A DNA stretch of 36,803 nt from Opitutaceae bacterium UBA2377. Its GTDB lineage: Bacteria > Verrucomicrobiota > Verrucomicrobiia > Opitutales > Opitutaceae. The notes under the pieces were generated by a model. It did no database searches, had not been told where the DNA came from, and was given only the letters and a program-made list of their open reading frames with translations. The stretch spans positions 178 through 36,980 of the forward strand of contig DDSZ01000022.1 in assembly GCA_002344205.1 (NCBI GenBank). The letters are read 5' to 3'. Shown here one piece after another: positions 14,023 to 21,644 of this stretch (positions are counted from its first letter, which is position 1; each line of letters starts with the position of its first letter). The position numbers and the translations under genes were made by a program.

Positions 14023-15045
14023 CTAATCCCGCACCGTCTTCATCCCGAGGCGGGTGATGCGGTCGATGAGCTGGGGATAGGCGATGCCGGCCTTGAGCGC
14101 GGACTGGGCGAAGTCCTCGTCGGGCGCGAGGGCGGGGTTGGGGTTGGCCTCGATGAAGTAGAGCTCGTTCTGCGCGTTGAGGCGGAGGTCGATGCGGGCG
14201 TAGCCGTCGATGGTGAGCAGGTGGTAGATGCGTTTGCAGACATTCTCGATGTGGCGCACGAGGGCGGGATCGAGATTCTCGGCGAACCGGTTCTCCAGGC
14301 CCCAGCGCTGGCGGTAGGCCTCGTCCCACTTGGCCTTGTAGGTAGCGATCTTCGGCTCGTCGGGCGGGACCTCGCGGAAGACGAGCTCGCGGATGGGAAA
14401 CACCTGGAGGCGGTGGTTGCCGATAAGGCTGACGTAGAGCTCGCGGCCCTCGATGTATTCCTCGGCGATGACGTCGTTGCCGCCGTTGCTCTCGTGGAGG
14501 AAGGCGACGCGTTCGCGGAACTGGTCGTCGGTCTCGACGAAGGAGGCCTGCGAGATGCCGTAGGAGGCCTCCTCCTTGAGCGGTTTCACGAGGAGGGGGA
14601 AGTGCAGGTGCTTCGGGCGGGCGATGCGGCGGCCGCGAGGGATGATCACGAAGCGCGGCGTGTGGATGCGGTGGTAGCTGAGGATTTTCTTGGAGATGCC
14701 CTTGTGCTTGCAGAGGGTGAGCCCGGTGGAGCCGCAGCCGGTGAAGGGGATGTCGTGCATCGCGAGGAACGCGACGATGTGCTGGTCGAAGGCGCGGTTG
14801 TTGCGGAACTGGTCGGCGAGGTTGAAGATGACGTCGGGCGTGAAGGTCTGCAGTTTCTGGCGCAGGAGGTCGAGGTCGTCGAAGAGCGCGAGCTGCTCGT
14901 GCTGGTGGCCGAGTGTGTCGAGCGCGGCAAGCACGGCGGCCTCGGTCTTCCAGTCGGCGGTTTTGAGTTCGGGCGAGAGGTCCTGGTCGAGCGTCACGGG
15001 ACGCACGGCGTCGAAGAGGGCGAGGACCTTGAGTTTTTTCGGCAT
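14023..15045 (-). CDS. ATP-grasp ligase, D-alanine-D-alanine-ligase-like
   Basis: 340 residues from ATG 15045. The N-terminal domain starts KKLKVLALFDAVRPV and includes DVIFNLADQFRNN and FLAMHDIPFTGCGSTGLTLC, as in D-Ala-D-Ala-ligase-type ATP-grasps. The ATP-binding core shows HFPLLVKPLKEEASYGIS (lysine and lid), VIAEEYIEGRELYVSLIGN, and the metal-binding end YARIDLRLN then LYFIEANPNPAL. These enzymes join a carboxylate to an amine through an acyl phosphate. It follows the metallopeptidase gene by 3 bp on the same strand, so the pair probably acts on one peptide substrate; a peptidoglycan role is possible but unproven. A canonical Ddl is usually in the mur cluster, which is absent here. Repeat cluster D abuts its stop. 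Confidence 0.85.
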   Translation of the reverse strand: MPKKLKVLALFDAVRPVTLDQDLSPELKTADWKTEAAVLAALDTLGHQHEQLALFDDLDLLRQKLQTFTPDVIFNLADQFRNNRAFDQHIVAFLAMHDIPFTGCGSTGLTLCKHKGISKKILSYHRIHTPRFVIIPRGRRIARPKHLHFPLLVKPLKEEASYGISQASFVETDDQFRERVAFLHESNGGNDVIAEEYIEGRELYVSLIGNHRLQVFPIRELVFREVPPDEPKIATYKAKWDEAYRQRWGLENRFAENLDPALVRHIENVCKRIYHLLTIDGYARIDLRLNAQNELYFIEANPNPALAPDEDFAQSALKAGIAYPQLIDRITRLGMKTVRD

Positions 15046-15048
15046 GGC

Positions 15049-16068
15049 TTACTTGGTGCGTTTGAATTTGCCGGTGAACAGGTAGTTCATCACGAGCGTG
15101 GTGAGGTAGGCGGCGACCGGCATGTCGGGCGCGGGCTGGGCGGGGACGAGGTGCAGGTCGAGCGCGTCGCAGCGGTCGATGAGGCGGGCGAGGAGCTTGT
15201 GGACGCGGTATTTTTTCTCGTTGGTGGCCTCGCACACGGCGTCCATGAGCGTGCGCCGGCGGGTGCGCAGCCAGGTGGAGGCTTTGAGCGCGGGGCCGGC
15301 CTCGGGCGGGCCGGCGAAGAGCTGGCGGAGGTCGCGGTCGTAGAAGTCGGGGTAGGTGTCCTCGTGCTGCTTCCGCTTCCGGGCGTAGTAGGTCTTCAGC
15401 TTTTGGTTGAGGCAGTTGAAGTCTTTCTCGCGGTAGCCGGGCTGGTAGGGCGGCGGGCGGCCGGCGAGGGAGCGCATGAGCTCGTCCACGTATTCGAGTT
15501 TTTGCAGGGCCTTCCAGCCGGCGTAGCGCGTGCGCCAGTCGAGGCCGGGCGTGAGCCAGACGGCGAAGGTCTCGGCAAAATCCTCGTCGGGGTGGCTCTG
15601 CGCATACCAGTCGTCGAGGTGCACGACGTAGGAGTGGCTGTAGGGCCGCGGCCGGTAGAACTGCGGGGTGTCGTCGGCGGAGGTCTTGCCGAAGAGCCGC
15701 TGCCATTTCTGCTTGCGCGGAAGCTGGTAGGCGTAGGCGTAGGCGTGCGCCGCCTCGTGCCGGATGAGCCGCATGAACCACTCCGGGCTCTCGCCCTCGA
15801 CCTCGAGCATCAGCGTGCGCTCCAGCCGGCGCAGCCGCTCGTGCACGAGAAAGAACGGCACGAAGATGGCGGGGATGCCGACCGGCACGAACCATTCGTC
15901 GCCGACATGGCAGGGCGGGTGGAACGTGAGGCCCTTGGCGGAAAGCTCGGCGTGGAGCTGCTGCACCAGCGGCTCCAGCGGGGTGCCCGGCAACTGCAGG
16001 CCGAGGCTGGAAATCTTCCGGTCCAGCAGCAGCTCGTCGGGGAGATCGTGCCAGGCGGGGGTTTCCAT
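15049..16068 (-). CDS. Putative zinc-binding metallopeptidase partner of the ATP-grasp ligase
   Basis: 339 residues from ATG 16068; a GTG nine bases upstream is less likely. The zincin motif is H104-E105-A-A-H108 (LIRHEAAHAYAYAY). A likely third ligand is E166 in EDFAETFAVWLTPG, 58 residues on, giving the gluzincin-like HExxH...E arrangement. Conserved segments around it (RLFGKTSADDTPQFYRPRPY, SYVVHLDDWYAQSHPDEDF, YAGWKALQKLEYVDELM) match the family annotated as putative zinc-binding metallopeptidase in Verrucomicrobiota and Planctomycetota genomes. No signal peptide is visible, so it is probably cytoplasmic. It is first in a two-gene unit with the ATP-grasp ligase, 3 bp apart. Substrate unknown. 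Confidence 0.82.
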   Translation of the reverse strand: METPAWHDLPDELLLDRKISSLGLQLPGTPLEPLVQQLHAELSAKGLTFHPPCHVGDEWFVPVGIPAIFVPFFLVHERLRRLERTLMLEVEGESPEWFMRLIRHEAAHAYAYAYQLPRKQKWQRLFGKTSADDTPQFYRPRPYSHSYVVHLDDWYAQSHPDEDFAETFAVWLTPGLDWRTRYAGWKALQKLEYVDELMRSLAGRPPPYQPGYREKDFNCLNQKLKTYYARKRKQHEDTYPDFYDRDLRQLFAGPPEAGPALKASTWLRTRRRTLMDAVCEATNEKKYRVHKLLARLIDRCDALDLHLVPAQPAPDMPVAAYLTTLVMNYLFTGKFKRTK

Positions 16069-16133
16069 GCCGGCCACGGTAGGCGGCCCCGGCCCGCGCT
16101 TGAATCAAATTCTGCGGACACCTTCACCGCCGC

Positions 16134-16164
16134 CCGCCCCGCATCCGCGACGGATGCGGCGGGG
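16134..16164 (-). terminator. Strong GC-rich hairpin downstream of the TonB-like gene
   Basis: CCGCATCCG (16139-16147) and CGGATGCGG (16151-16159) form a perfect 9-bp stem with a 3-base loop, extended imperfectly by GC pairs on both sides. It lies 18 bp after the TonB-like stop on the same strand. There is no T-tract, so factor-independent termination is uncertain. Confidence 0.45.
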
Positions 16165-16182
16165 CGGCGCCCGGACCGGGGT

Positions 16183-16845
16183 TTATTGGTTGAGGGTGAA
16201 GGTGAACACTTGTTGGACCCGCCGGGTGCTGACCGCGCGGCCTTCCAGCCGGCCGGGGTTGAAGCGCCATTGGGCGATGGCTTGGAGCGCGGGGGCCTCG
16301 AAGCTGCGGTGGGTGGAGCGCACGACGAAGGCGTTTTGCACGCGGCCGTCGGCATCCACGATGAACTCGACAACGACCTCGCCCTCGATGCCGGCCTGTC
16401 GCAGGTCGAACGGGTGGCGGGGCGCCACCTGGATGCGGGGCGCGGGCTTTTGCTTGAGTTCCCCCACGTCGAAGATCTTCGCGCCGCGGGGAATTTCCCC
16501 GATGGGGCCGGTCGGGATGTGGGTGAGGTTGCGCATGTCGAAGTCGCCCGCCGGGGACGGCCGTTGGGCCTCCTGGGTGAAGCGGTGCGGTTCAGGCGCC
16601 TCCGGCCGGTCCGGTGTCCGGGGCGGCAGGACGGGCGGGGGATCGTCGGGCGCAGTCGCATCGGGATCGACCACGGGCTCCGGATCGAGCGGTTCGACGA
16701 TGATTTGATCCGGGCGGATCGGATCGGTCGGCGCGACCGGCAGGGTGTCGGAGGTGGTGGCTTTGCGGCCGAGCAGGGAGGTGCCGAACAGACCCGCGTG
16801 AACGAGGGCCGAGATGACGATACCGGTGACCAGACGTGTTTTCAT
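16183..16845 (-). CDS. TonB-like energy transducer
   Basis: 220 residues from ATG 16845. The standard TonB layout is visible: an N-terminal membrane anchor (RLVTGIVISALVHAGLFGTS, residues about 4-23), a long Pro/Asp/Glu-rich periplasmic spacer (about 35-100, with repeated PDP and PPP runs), and a C-terminal TonB domain from about 135 (EGEVVVEFIVDADGRVQNAF, then ALQAIAQWRFNPGRLEGRAV). Such proteins link the inner-membrane proton motive force to TonB-dependent outer-membrane receptors. No ExbB/ExbD or receptor gene is in the window, so its partner is elsewhere. It has its own 323-bp upstream region and is divergent from the ArsR operon. Confidence 0.88.
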   Translation of the reverse strand: MKTRLVTGIVISALVHAGLFGTSLLGRKATTSDTLPVAPTDPIRPDQIIVEPLDPEPVVDPDATAPDDPPPVLPPRTPDRPEAPEPHRFTQEAQRPSPAGDFDMRNLTHIPTGPIGEIPRGAKIFDVGELKQKPAPRIQVAPRHPFDLRQAGIEGEVVVEFIVDADGRVQNAFVVRSTHRSFEAPALQAIAQWRFNPGRLEGRAVSTRRVQQVFTFTLNQ

Positions 16846-17137
16846 GGCAACGGGAGGGGTTGAGGCTGGGAAAGCCCGGCGCGGCAAACGCCGGAGGGGC
16901 GGATTCGGCAAACAGAGCCCGGCACAGGCCGGGGACGCAAAAGTCGGGCGTCGGGGACCGCGGCCGCGGCGGGCCGGGCGCAAAAAAACCGCCCGGGCGT
17001 TTGGAGGTTTCCAGCGCGAGGGCGGGTATTCATGGGACTCCTTTCAGCGGGGTGGCGGCAGGATGTTGCATCCTGAGACCGCGCGAGCGGATGCGGGGTT
17101 CCGGAAAATTCCGGATGGGATTCATTTTAGTTCTTGC
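16846..17137. other. Divergent intergenic region between TonB-like gene and ArsR operon
   Basis: No gene is supported here. The region contains an A7 tract with CCGCCCGGGCG symmetry near 16982-17003 and a 15-bp palindrome AGGATGTTGCATCCT at 17060-17074, possibly an operator for the tonB-like gene. The AT content rises sharply from about 17105 towards the ArsR operator. Confidence 0.5.
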
Positions 17138-17161
17138 TTAATTAAGTTTATACTTAATTAA
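17138..17161. promoter_or_regulatory. Perfect inverted-repeat operator of the ArsR operon
   Basis: TTAATTAAGT, a 4-bp spacer TTAT, then ACTTAATTAA: a perfect 10+4+10 inverted repeat ending 7 bp before the arsR-type start codon. This is where an autorepressing ArsR-family protein would bind. The overlapping AT-rich sequence probably also supplies the -10 region. Confidence 0.8.
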
Positions 17162-17168
17162 TGGCCGC

Positions 17169-17495
17169 ATGCTGAGTCTGGAAGCCCTCGCCGATCCCAC
17201 CCGCCGCCGCATCGTCGAACTGCTGGCGCAGCGCGAGCGCACGACCGGCGAGCTGGTGGAGGAGTTCGACGTGAGCGCGCCGGCGATCTCGCAGCACCTG
17301 AACGTGCTCCGCGAGGCCGGGCTCGTGGTGACCCGGGCCGAGGGCCAGTCGCGCATCCAATCGCTCAACCCCGCCGGCCTCGATGCGATCGGGGCGTGGC
17401 TGGAGAAAACCCGCGCCTTCTGGTCGCGCCGGCTCGACGCGCTGGAGCGCGAGCTGCGGGCCGAGGACGCCCGCGCCAAAAAATCCAAACCATGA
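17169..17495 (+). CDS. ArsR-family transcriptional repressor
   Basis: 108 residues from ATG 17169. A winged helix-turn-helix covers most of it: LEALADPTRRRIVELLAQ, then the recognition region DVSAPAISQHLNVLREAGLV, then the wing VTRAEGQSRIQSLN. There is no CxC or other Cys metal site, as is usual for the ArsR regulators that precede AHSA1-domain genes. It likely autorepresses through the inverted repeat at 17138-17161. Its stop overlaps the next gene as ATGA. It is the first gene of a four-gene unit with SRPBCC, DUF899 and a small membrane protein. The inducing signal is unknown. Confidence 0.92.
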   Translation: MLSLEALADPTRRRIVELLAQRERTTGELVEEFDVSAPAISQHLNVLREAGLVVTRAEGQSRIQSLNPAGLDAIGAWLEKTRAFWSRRLDALERELRAEDARAKKSKP

Positions 17496-18046
17496 AGCAA
17501 AACAACAACGAGCACGGCAAACTGATCGCGCCCGGCGAGGTCCGCCTGGTGCGCCTTCTGCCCGGCCCCATCGAGCGGGTGTGGGATTATCTCACCGACC
17601 CCGCCAAACGCGCCCGCTGGATCTGCGGCGGCAGCGTGGAGCAGCGCGCGGGCGGCCGCATCGAGTTCAAGATGCACCACAAGAACCTCGCGCCGCACGA
17701 GACGCCGCCGGACGAATACAAGCACGTGCATGATCCGGGGGTGGACTTCGAGGGCGTCGTGCTCCGCTGTGAACCGCCGCGCCTGCTGGTGCACACCTTC
17801 GGCGGGCCGGACTCGGAGGTGACGATCGAGCTCACGCCGGAAGGCGACCAGGTGCGGCTCGTGCTGACGCACCGCGCCAAGGGCGAGGACCTGCCGGATC
17901 TCCACAGCTTTGCCTCGGGCTGGCACATCCACACCGACCACCTCATCGCGCTGCTCAGCGGCGCACCGCAGCCGCCGCTGTGGTCGGTGATGAGCCGGCT
18001 CAAGGCCGACTACGCGAAGATCGTCCACGGTAAAGCCAATCCCTGA
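17492..18046 (+). CDS. SRPBCC / AHSA1-domain protein
   Basis: 184 residues from ATG 17492, overlapping the ArsR stop by 4 nt. The START-like AHSA1 fold is visible: VRLVRLLPGPIERVWDYLTDPAKRARW at the start, an acidic/GGRIEF strand, EGVVLRCEPPRLLVHTFGG, VTIELTPEGDQVRLVLTHRA in the middle, and a closing helix SGWHIHTDHLIALLSG. Such proteins have a hydrophobic pocket for small ligands or act in stress responses; ArsR-AHSA1 pairs are common. The middle stretch around residues 60-80 (HHKNLAPHETPPDEYKHVHD) is His-rich, which is a little unusual. DUF899 follows after 8 bp. The ligand cannot be inferred. Confidence 0.88.
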   Translation: MKQNNNEHGKLIAPGEVRLVRLLPGPIERVWDYLTDPAKRARWICGGSVEQRAGGRIEFKMHHKNLAPHETPPDEYKHVHDPGVDFEGVVLRCEPPRLLVHTFGGPDSEVTIELTPEGDQVRLVLTHRAKGEDLPDLHSFASGWHIHTDHLIALLSGAPQPPLWSVMSRLKADYAKIVHGKANP

Positions 18047-18054
18047 TCATCACC

Positions 18055-18792
18055 ATGCCTGCCAAATCACCAACCAAACCCCGCACCGCCACGCCCGCGG
18101 CGTGGCTCACGGCCCGCCGCCAACTGCTCCGCGCGGAAAAAGCCCACCAACGCCGCGGCGACGCCCTCGCCGCCCGCCGGCGCGAATTGCCCTGGGTGAA
18201 GATCGGGAAGGACTACGTCTTCGATTCGCCGAAGGGCCGCGTGTCGCTTGCCGGGCTCTTTGCCGGCCGCAGCCAGCTGGTCGTGCAGCACTTCATGCTC
18301 GGCGCGGGCTGGGAGGAAGGCTGCAAGAGCTGCTCCTACATGCTGGACCACCTCAGCGCGACGCCGGTGCACCTGGCCGCGCGGGACGTGAGCTTTGCCG
18401 TCGTCTCCCGCGCGCCGCTGGCCGAGATTCTGCCTTTCAAAAAGCGCATGGGTTGGGACGTGAACTGGGTTTCCGCGGCGGGCACCGGCTTCAACGAGGA
18501 TTTCCATGTGTCCTTCGATCCCGCGGCGGTGGCGCAGGGACCGGTGCGCTACAACTACGCGCTGCGGCCGTTTCCCTACGAGGAGGCGCCGGGCATCAGC
18601 GTATTTGCCCGCGACGAGACCGGCGCGGTTTACCATACCTATTCGACGTATGGCCGCGGCGTGGAGGTCGCGATGGGCACCTATCACCTGCTCGACCTCG
18701 TGCCCAAGGGCCGGGATGAGGCAAAATTCGACTACGGCATGGAGTGGGTGCGCCACCACGACCGCTACCGCCATGCCCGCCGCCGGAGCTGA
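18055..18792 (+). CDS. DUF899 thioredoxin-like protein
   Basis: 245 residues from ATG 18055. DUF899 hallmarks are present: a basic N-terminal helix (AWLTARRQLLRAEKAHQRR), RRELPWVKIGKDYVFDSPKG, VQHFMLGAGWEEGCKSCSYM with a C-x-x-C pair, DVSFAVVSRAPLAEILPFKKRMGWDVNWVS, NEDFHVSF, and TYHLLDLVPKGRDE. The fold is thioredoxin/peroxiredoxin-like, with the cysteine pair in the active-site position, so a redox role is likely but unproven. It follows the SRPBCC gene by 8 bp and overlaps the next small gene by 20 nt. ArsR-SRPBCC-DUF899 clusters recur in many bacteria. Confidence 0.9.
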   Translation: MPAKSPTKPRTATPAAWLTARRQLLRAEKAHQRRGDALAARRRELPWVKIGKDYVFDSPKGRVSLAGLFAGRSQLVVQHFMLGAGWEEGCKSCSYMLDHLSATPVHLAARDVSFAVVSRAPLAEILPFKKRMGWDVNWVSAAGTGFNEDFHVSFDPAAVAQGPVRYNYALRPFPYEEAPGISVFARDETGAVYHTYSTYGRGVEVAMGTYHLLDLVPKGRDEAKFDYGMEWVRHHDRYRHARRRS

Positions 18793-18997
18793 TTGGCGCC
18801 GGCGGCTGCCCGCGGCACTGGCGTTGTTCGCCGCGCCGAAGTGCTTGGGGTGCTTCTGGGCGTGGACGGGGCTCGGGGTGGCGCTGGCCGGCCCGGAGTG
18901 GTGCGGCGCGGTGGACTCCCCGGGGTGGACGTGGCTGCCGTATGCCGCCGGCCTCGGGCTGGCGCTCGGGCATCTGTGCCGCCGCCGGAGCGTGTGA
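18773..18997 (+). CDS. Small Cys-containing membrane protein
   Basis: 74 residues from ATG 18773, overlapping DUF899 by 20 nt. Two hydrophobic segments carry the sequence: LPAALALFAAPKCLGCFWAW (about 11-30) and TWLPYAAGLGLALGHL (about 52-68). The PKCLGC pair in the first helix recalls small membrane proteins of the MerT/MerC type with a P-K-C-x-x-C helix motif, which in those families handle metal ions; this likeness is only suggestive. C44 and C69 are additional cysteines. It is the last gene of the ArsR operon, ending 2 bp before the convergent stop at 19000. Being short and overlapped, it is easily missed. Confidence 0.65.
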   Translation: MPAAGADWRRRLPAALALFAAPKCLGCFWAWTGLGVALAGPEWCGAVDSPGWTWLPYAAGLGLALGHLCRRRSV

Positions 18998-18999
18998 CC

Positions 19000-20931
19000 T
19001 CAGGTGCTGCGGAAGTCGCCCTCGCGCATCGGGAAGATGGGGCGGCCCAGCCGCTCCGAGCTCACGCGCTCCAGCTCCAGGGCGACGGAGTAGTTGTGGG
19101 CGACGAAGCGCAGGAACTCGCGGCGCTGGATGGCGAGCACCCGCGTGCCGGCGTTGGCGATCACGGAGGCGGTCGCGTTGCTGTTCTGCAGCAGGCCGAT
19201 CTCGCCGAAGAACGCTCCGCCCGACACTTTGCCGACGGGCCGGCCCTGGCGGTGGATGCGGGCGTCGCCTTCAAACACGATGAAGAAGTTTTCGTTGAAG
19301 CTGCCCTCGAGGAGCATCGTGTCGTCGGCCTGGTAGCTGTGGACGGTCGAAAGCTCGGCGAAGCGCTGGATGGCCTGCACGTGCCAGTTTTGGCAGAGGC
19401 TGATGCGGCTGAGGAAGGGCAGCTTGTGGACGAGGGTGGAGAGCCGGCTGTTGGCCACGCGCCGGACGATGAGGGCCTCGGCCTGCGCCCAGTCGAGCCG
19501 CAGGAGCACGACGGGCGTGAGCGTGCGGTAGAGGAAGCGCGGGAACTGCGGATCGGCGGCGGCGTGCAGGCCCACCAGGTCATCCTCGCACAGGGTCTGC
19601 ACGAGCGTGCGGCGACCGGAGGGAAGCTGCCGGTAAACGCCAACCTTGCCGGAGAGAATGAGCGACACGTGGGAGACCGGCGCCCCGAAATCATGCAGCA
19701 CGCGCCACGGGCCCGCGGTGTGCGGCTCGAGCAGCGCGGCGAGGGCGGCCTGCTCGGGCGGCGGGAACTGGCGCAGCAGCGGCGAACGCAGGACGGCGCG
19801 CAGCCGGTCGTCCGCGGCGGGCGCGGCCGGGCGGCGAAACCAACGGCGGTGCCACTCGCGCAGCGTGTTGTGGCGGGCGATGGCGCGCTCGCGCAGGTAG
19901 AGGCCCGCCTCGGAGCCGAGGTAAGCCACGCCGAGCAGGCAGAGCGCGCCGAGCACGGCGAGGAAGAGCCAGGGGCCGCGGGTTGCCCAGAAGGTGAGCG
20001 TCCACGGCGGCTCGTCGGTGAGCACGCCGACGAAGTGGCCGAGCGCGAGGGTCCAGACGAAGCCGTAGCCGATTTCCTTCCAGGTCGCGCGGTGGCGCAG
20101 GCCGAATTTCAGGAGCCGCCAGCGTTCGCGCGGCGTGCGGTTCAGCGGGAAAATGAAATCGTGGGCCACGTCGCTGAGCCGGGGCGAGGCGCCGCACCAG
20201 ATCATCCGGCTGATCGGGCCGCGGAAAATCGGCCGCAGTGACACGAGCAGGCCGATGAGGGGGAAGAGGCTCCACTCGGCCCGGTGCCAGGCGAGGAAAC
20301 CGGTGACGGCGGCCAGCAACGCGATCGGGGCGGCGAGCACGACGCGTTGTTCCCGCGGCGTCAGCAGGATGAGATCGGAGGTGTCCGGCTGCCAGTAGCG
20401 GCCGAGGTAAACTTCACCACCGGCGCCGCGGACGAGCGAGGCGGCGAGGGCGCCGCCGGCGACGAGCGTGATCGCCAGCAGCGCGAGGCTGAGCACCGCA
20501 TCGAACCAGGACGGCGGCAGCTCGGGGTGCAGCGCGAGCGTGAGGCCGAGGCCGAGGGCCAGCAGCGTGCCGAGGGCATGGCGCAGCTTGGCGGGCCGCA
20601 GGGTGAAGCCCCAGTTGACCGCCGGCATCGCGGCGGGGACGTGCCCGGGCTCCACCAGGATGCGGGCGCGCACGGCTTTCAGCACGAGTTCGTAAAGTTC
20701 GCCGAGGGCGGGGCAGAGGCGCTGGTCGAGCAGGGTCTCGAGCAGGTGCGGCACCGTCTGCGTTTCCCGGAAAAACTGCAGCACGCGCCATTGGCGGGAC
20801 GTCACCTGCAGGTAGGTGCGTTCGCTGATGTTCTTCACCGTGAGCACGCCGCCCGCCTCGCCGCCGAGGTTGAGCTGCGGGGCGAGGCGCAGCGGCTTCG
20901 CCGTCAGCAGGAGATTGATCTCCATGTTCAT
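19000..20931 (-). CDS. PqqD-like / membrane / tandem cNMP-binding-domain protein
   Basis: 643 residues from ATG 20931. Three parts can be seen. Residues 1-95 (VKNISERTYLQVTSRQWRVL, then TLLDQRLC) resemble a PqqD-type winged helix. Residues about 115-390 hold about six hydrophobic segments (LRHALGTLLALGLGLTLALH, WTLALGHFVGVL, WLFLAVLGALCLLGVAYLG). Residues about 420-640 contain two cyclic-nucleotide-binding-like domains; the second has GGAFFGEIGLLQNSNATASV. In that phosphate-binding cassette the usual Arg is missing, so nucleotide binding is doubtful. The layout resembles M50-type membrane peptidases fused to cNMP domains, but no HExxH is present, so it is probably not a peptidase. It overlaps the response regulator stop by 4 nt. 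Confidence 0.75.
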   Translation of the reverse strand: MNMEINLLLTAKPLRLAPQLNLGGEAGGVLTVKNISERTYLQVTSRQWRVLQFFRETQTVPHLLETLLDQRLCPALGELYELVLKAVRARILVEPGHVPAAMPAVNWGFTLRPAKLRHALGTLLALGLGLTLALHPELPPSWFDAVLSLALLAITLVAGGALAASLVRGAGGEVYLGRYWQPDTSDLILLTPREQRVVLAAPIALLAAVTGFLAWHRAEWSLFPLIGLLVSLRPIFRGPISRMIWCGASPRLSDVAHDFIFPLNRTPRERWRLLKFGLRHRATWKEIGYGFVWTLALGHFVGVLTDEPPWTLTFWATRGPWLFLAVLGALCLLGVAYLGSEAGLYLRERAIARHNTLREWHRRWFRRPAAPAADDRLRAVLRSPLLRQFPPPEQAALAALLEPHTAGPWRVLHDFGAPVSHVSLILSGKVGVYRQLPSGRRTLVQTLCEDDLVGLHAAADPQFPRFLYRTLTPVVLLRLDWAQAEALIVRRVANSRLSTLVHKLPFLSRISLCQNWHVQAIQRFAELSTVHSYQADDTMLLEGSFNENFFIVFEGDARIHRQGRPVGKVSGGAFFGEIGLLQNSNATASVIANAGTRVLAIQRREFLRFVAHNYSVALELERVSSERLGRPIFPMREGDFRST

Positions 20932-21350
20932 CGGGTGGCGGGGTAGTTGAGCAGCGCTTCCTCGACGAGGAGCCGGAGGCTGGCCAGCGCGAACGGTTTT
21001 GGCAGGAAGGCGAGCTCGCGGAGGTCGGTCGGCCACCAGGAGGTGTCCGCCAGATGGCCGCTCATGAGCACGATCCGGCCGTGGCGGAGCCGCTCATGCA
21101 GCCGGCGGGCGAACGTGAGCCCGTCCATCCCCGGCATGACCACATCGGCCAGCACCAGCAGGGGCTCCGTCGGCCGCGAGGCGATGATTTCCAAACCGGC
21201 CTCGGCCGTCGCCGCCGCCAGCACTTCGCATTCGAAATGGCCCAGCGCCTCGGTGAGGAGCGTGCGCACGGGAGCCTCGTCGTCCACGACCAAGACCCAA
21301 TGATCCCGTCCGGGCGAAGGAGTGTCAGGCGTGGGTGATGACGGTGGCAT
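20928..21350 (-). CDS. Single-domain response regulator
   Basis: 140 residues from ATG 21350. A complete CheY-like receiver: acidic pair D23/D24 (VLVVDDEAPVR), phospho-acceptor D69 in LVLADVVMPGMDG, S97 in IVLMSGH, and K118 in FLPKPF. There is no output domain, so it acts by protein contact or as a phosphorelay intermediate. Its stop overlaps the start of the PqqD-like/cNMP gene as ATGA, so the two are translationally coupled and probably function together. No histidine kinase is in the window. The 294-bp upstream region is shared divergently with the phosphatase gene. Confidence 0.92.
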   Translation of the reverse strand: MPPSSPTPDTPSPGRDHWVLVVDDEAPVRTLLTEALGHFECEVLAAATAEAGLEIIASRPTEPLLVLADVVMPGMDGLTFARRLHERLRHGRIVLMSGHLADTSWWPTDLRELAFLPKPFALASLRLLVEEALLNYPATR

Positions 21351-21644
21351 GGCGCTTGGGAGTATCAGTTGGCGGAAGCTATAAAGTAAAAATTAGGGTT
21401 AATTACCTATCAAAGGGACGACTGTTCCGTTTCATGTCCATAAATAAGAGAGTATTACGTAAATACACTTACTGGGTATCCGGATCTCGAACGGTAGGCC
21501 TGATTGGAGAGATGACGCCGCTTGGAGCCGGCAGGTGAAGCTGACCGACACAGAGGTAGGGCGTTCCGTGCGCACGGAACGGACGGTGCCCATACCGGTG
21601 CAAACCGGTTGAGTTTTTCCCGATGGCTCGCATGGTCGTTCCCC
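21351..21644. other. AT-rich divergent intergenic region with palindromes
   Basis: No gene is supported. 21370-21470 is markedly AT-rich for this genome and includes a near-palindrome GTATTACGTAAATAC (21452-21466), probably the promoter zone for one or both divergent genes. Towards the phosphatase gene there is a perfect 20-bp palindrome at 21562-21581 (CGTTCCGTGCGCACGGAACG) and an ACCGGTGCAAACCGGT stem-loop at 21594-21609. The 3' half could fold as a structured leader, but it matches no riboswitch consensus I know. Confidence 0.55.

Noticed and set aside
13930..16863. A very long open frame on the plus strand antisense to the ATP-grasp, metallopeptidase and TonB-like genes
   Set aside because: It is a GC-rich shadow: repetitive Val/Gly/Glu/Arg composition with no domains, while the minus strand encodes three recognisable proteins.
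21480..21644. A known riboswitch before the phosphatase gene
   Set aside because: I compared it with cobalamin, SAM, TPP and c-di-GMP-I consensus elements. None of the required conserved boxes is present.
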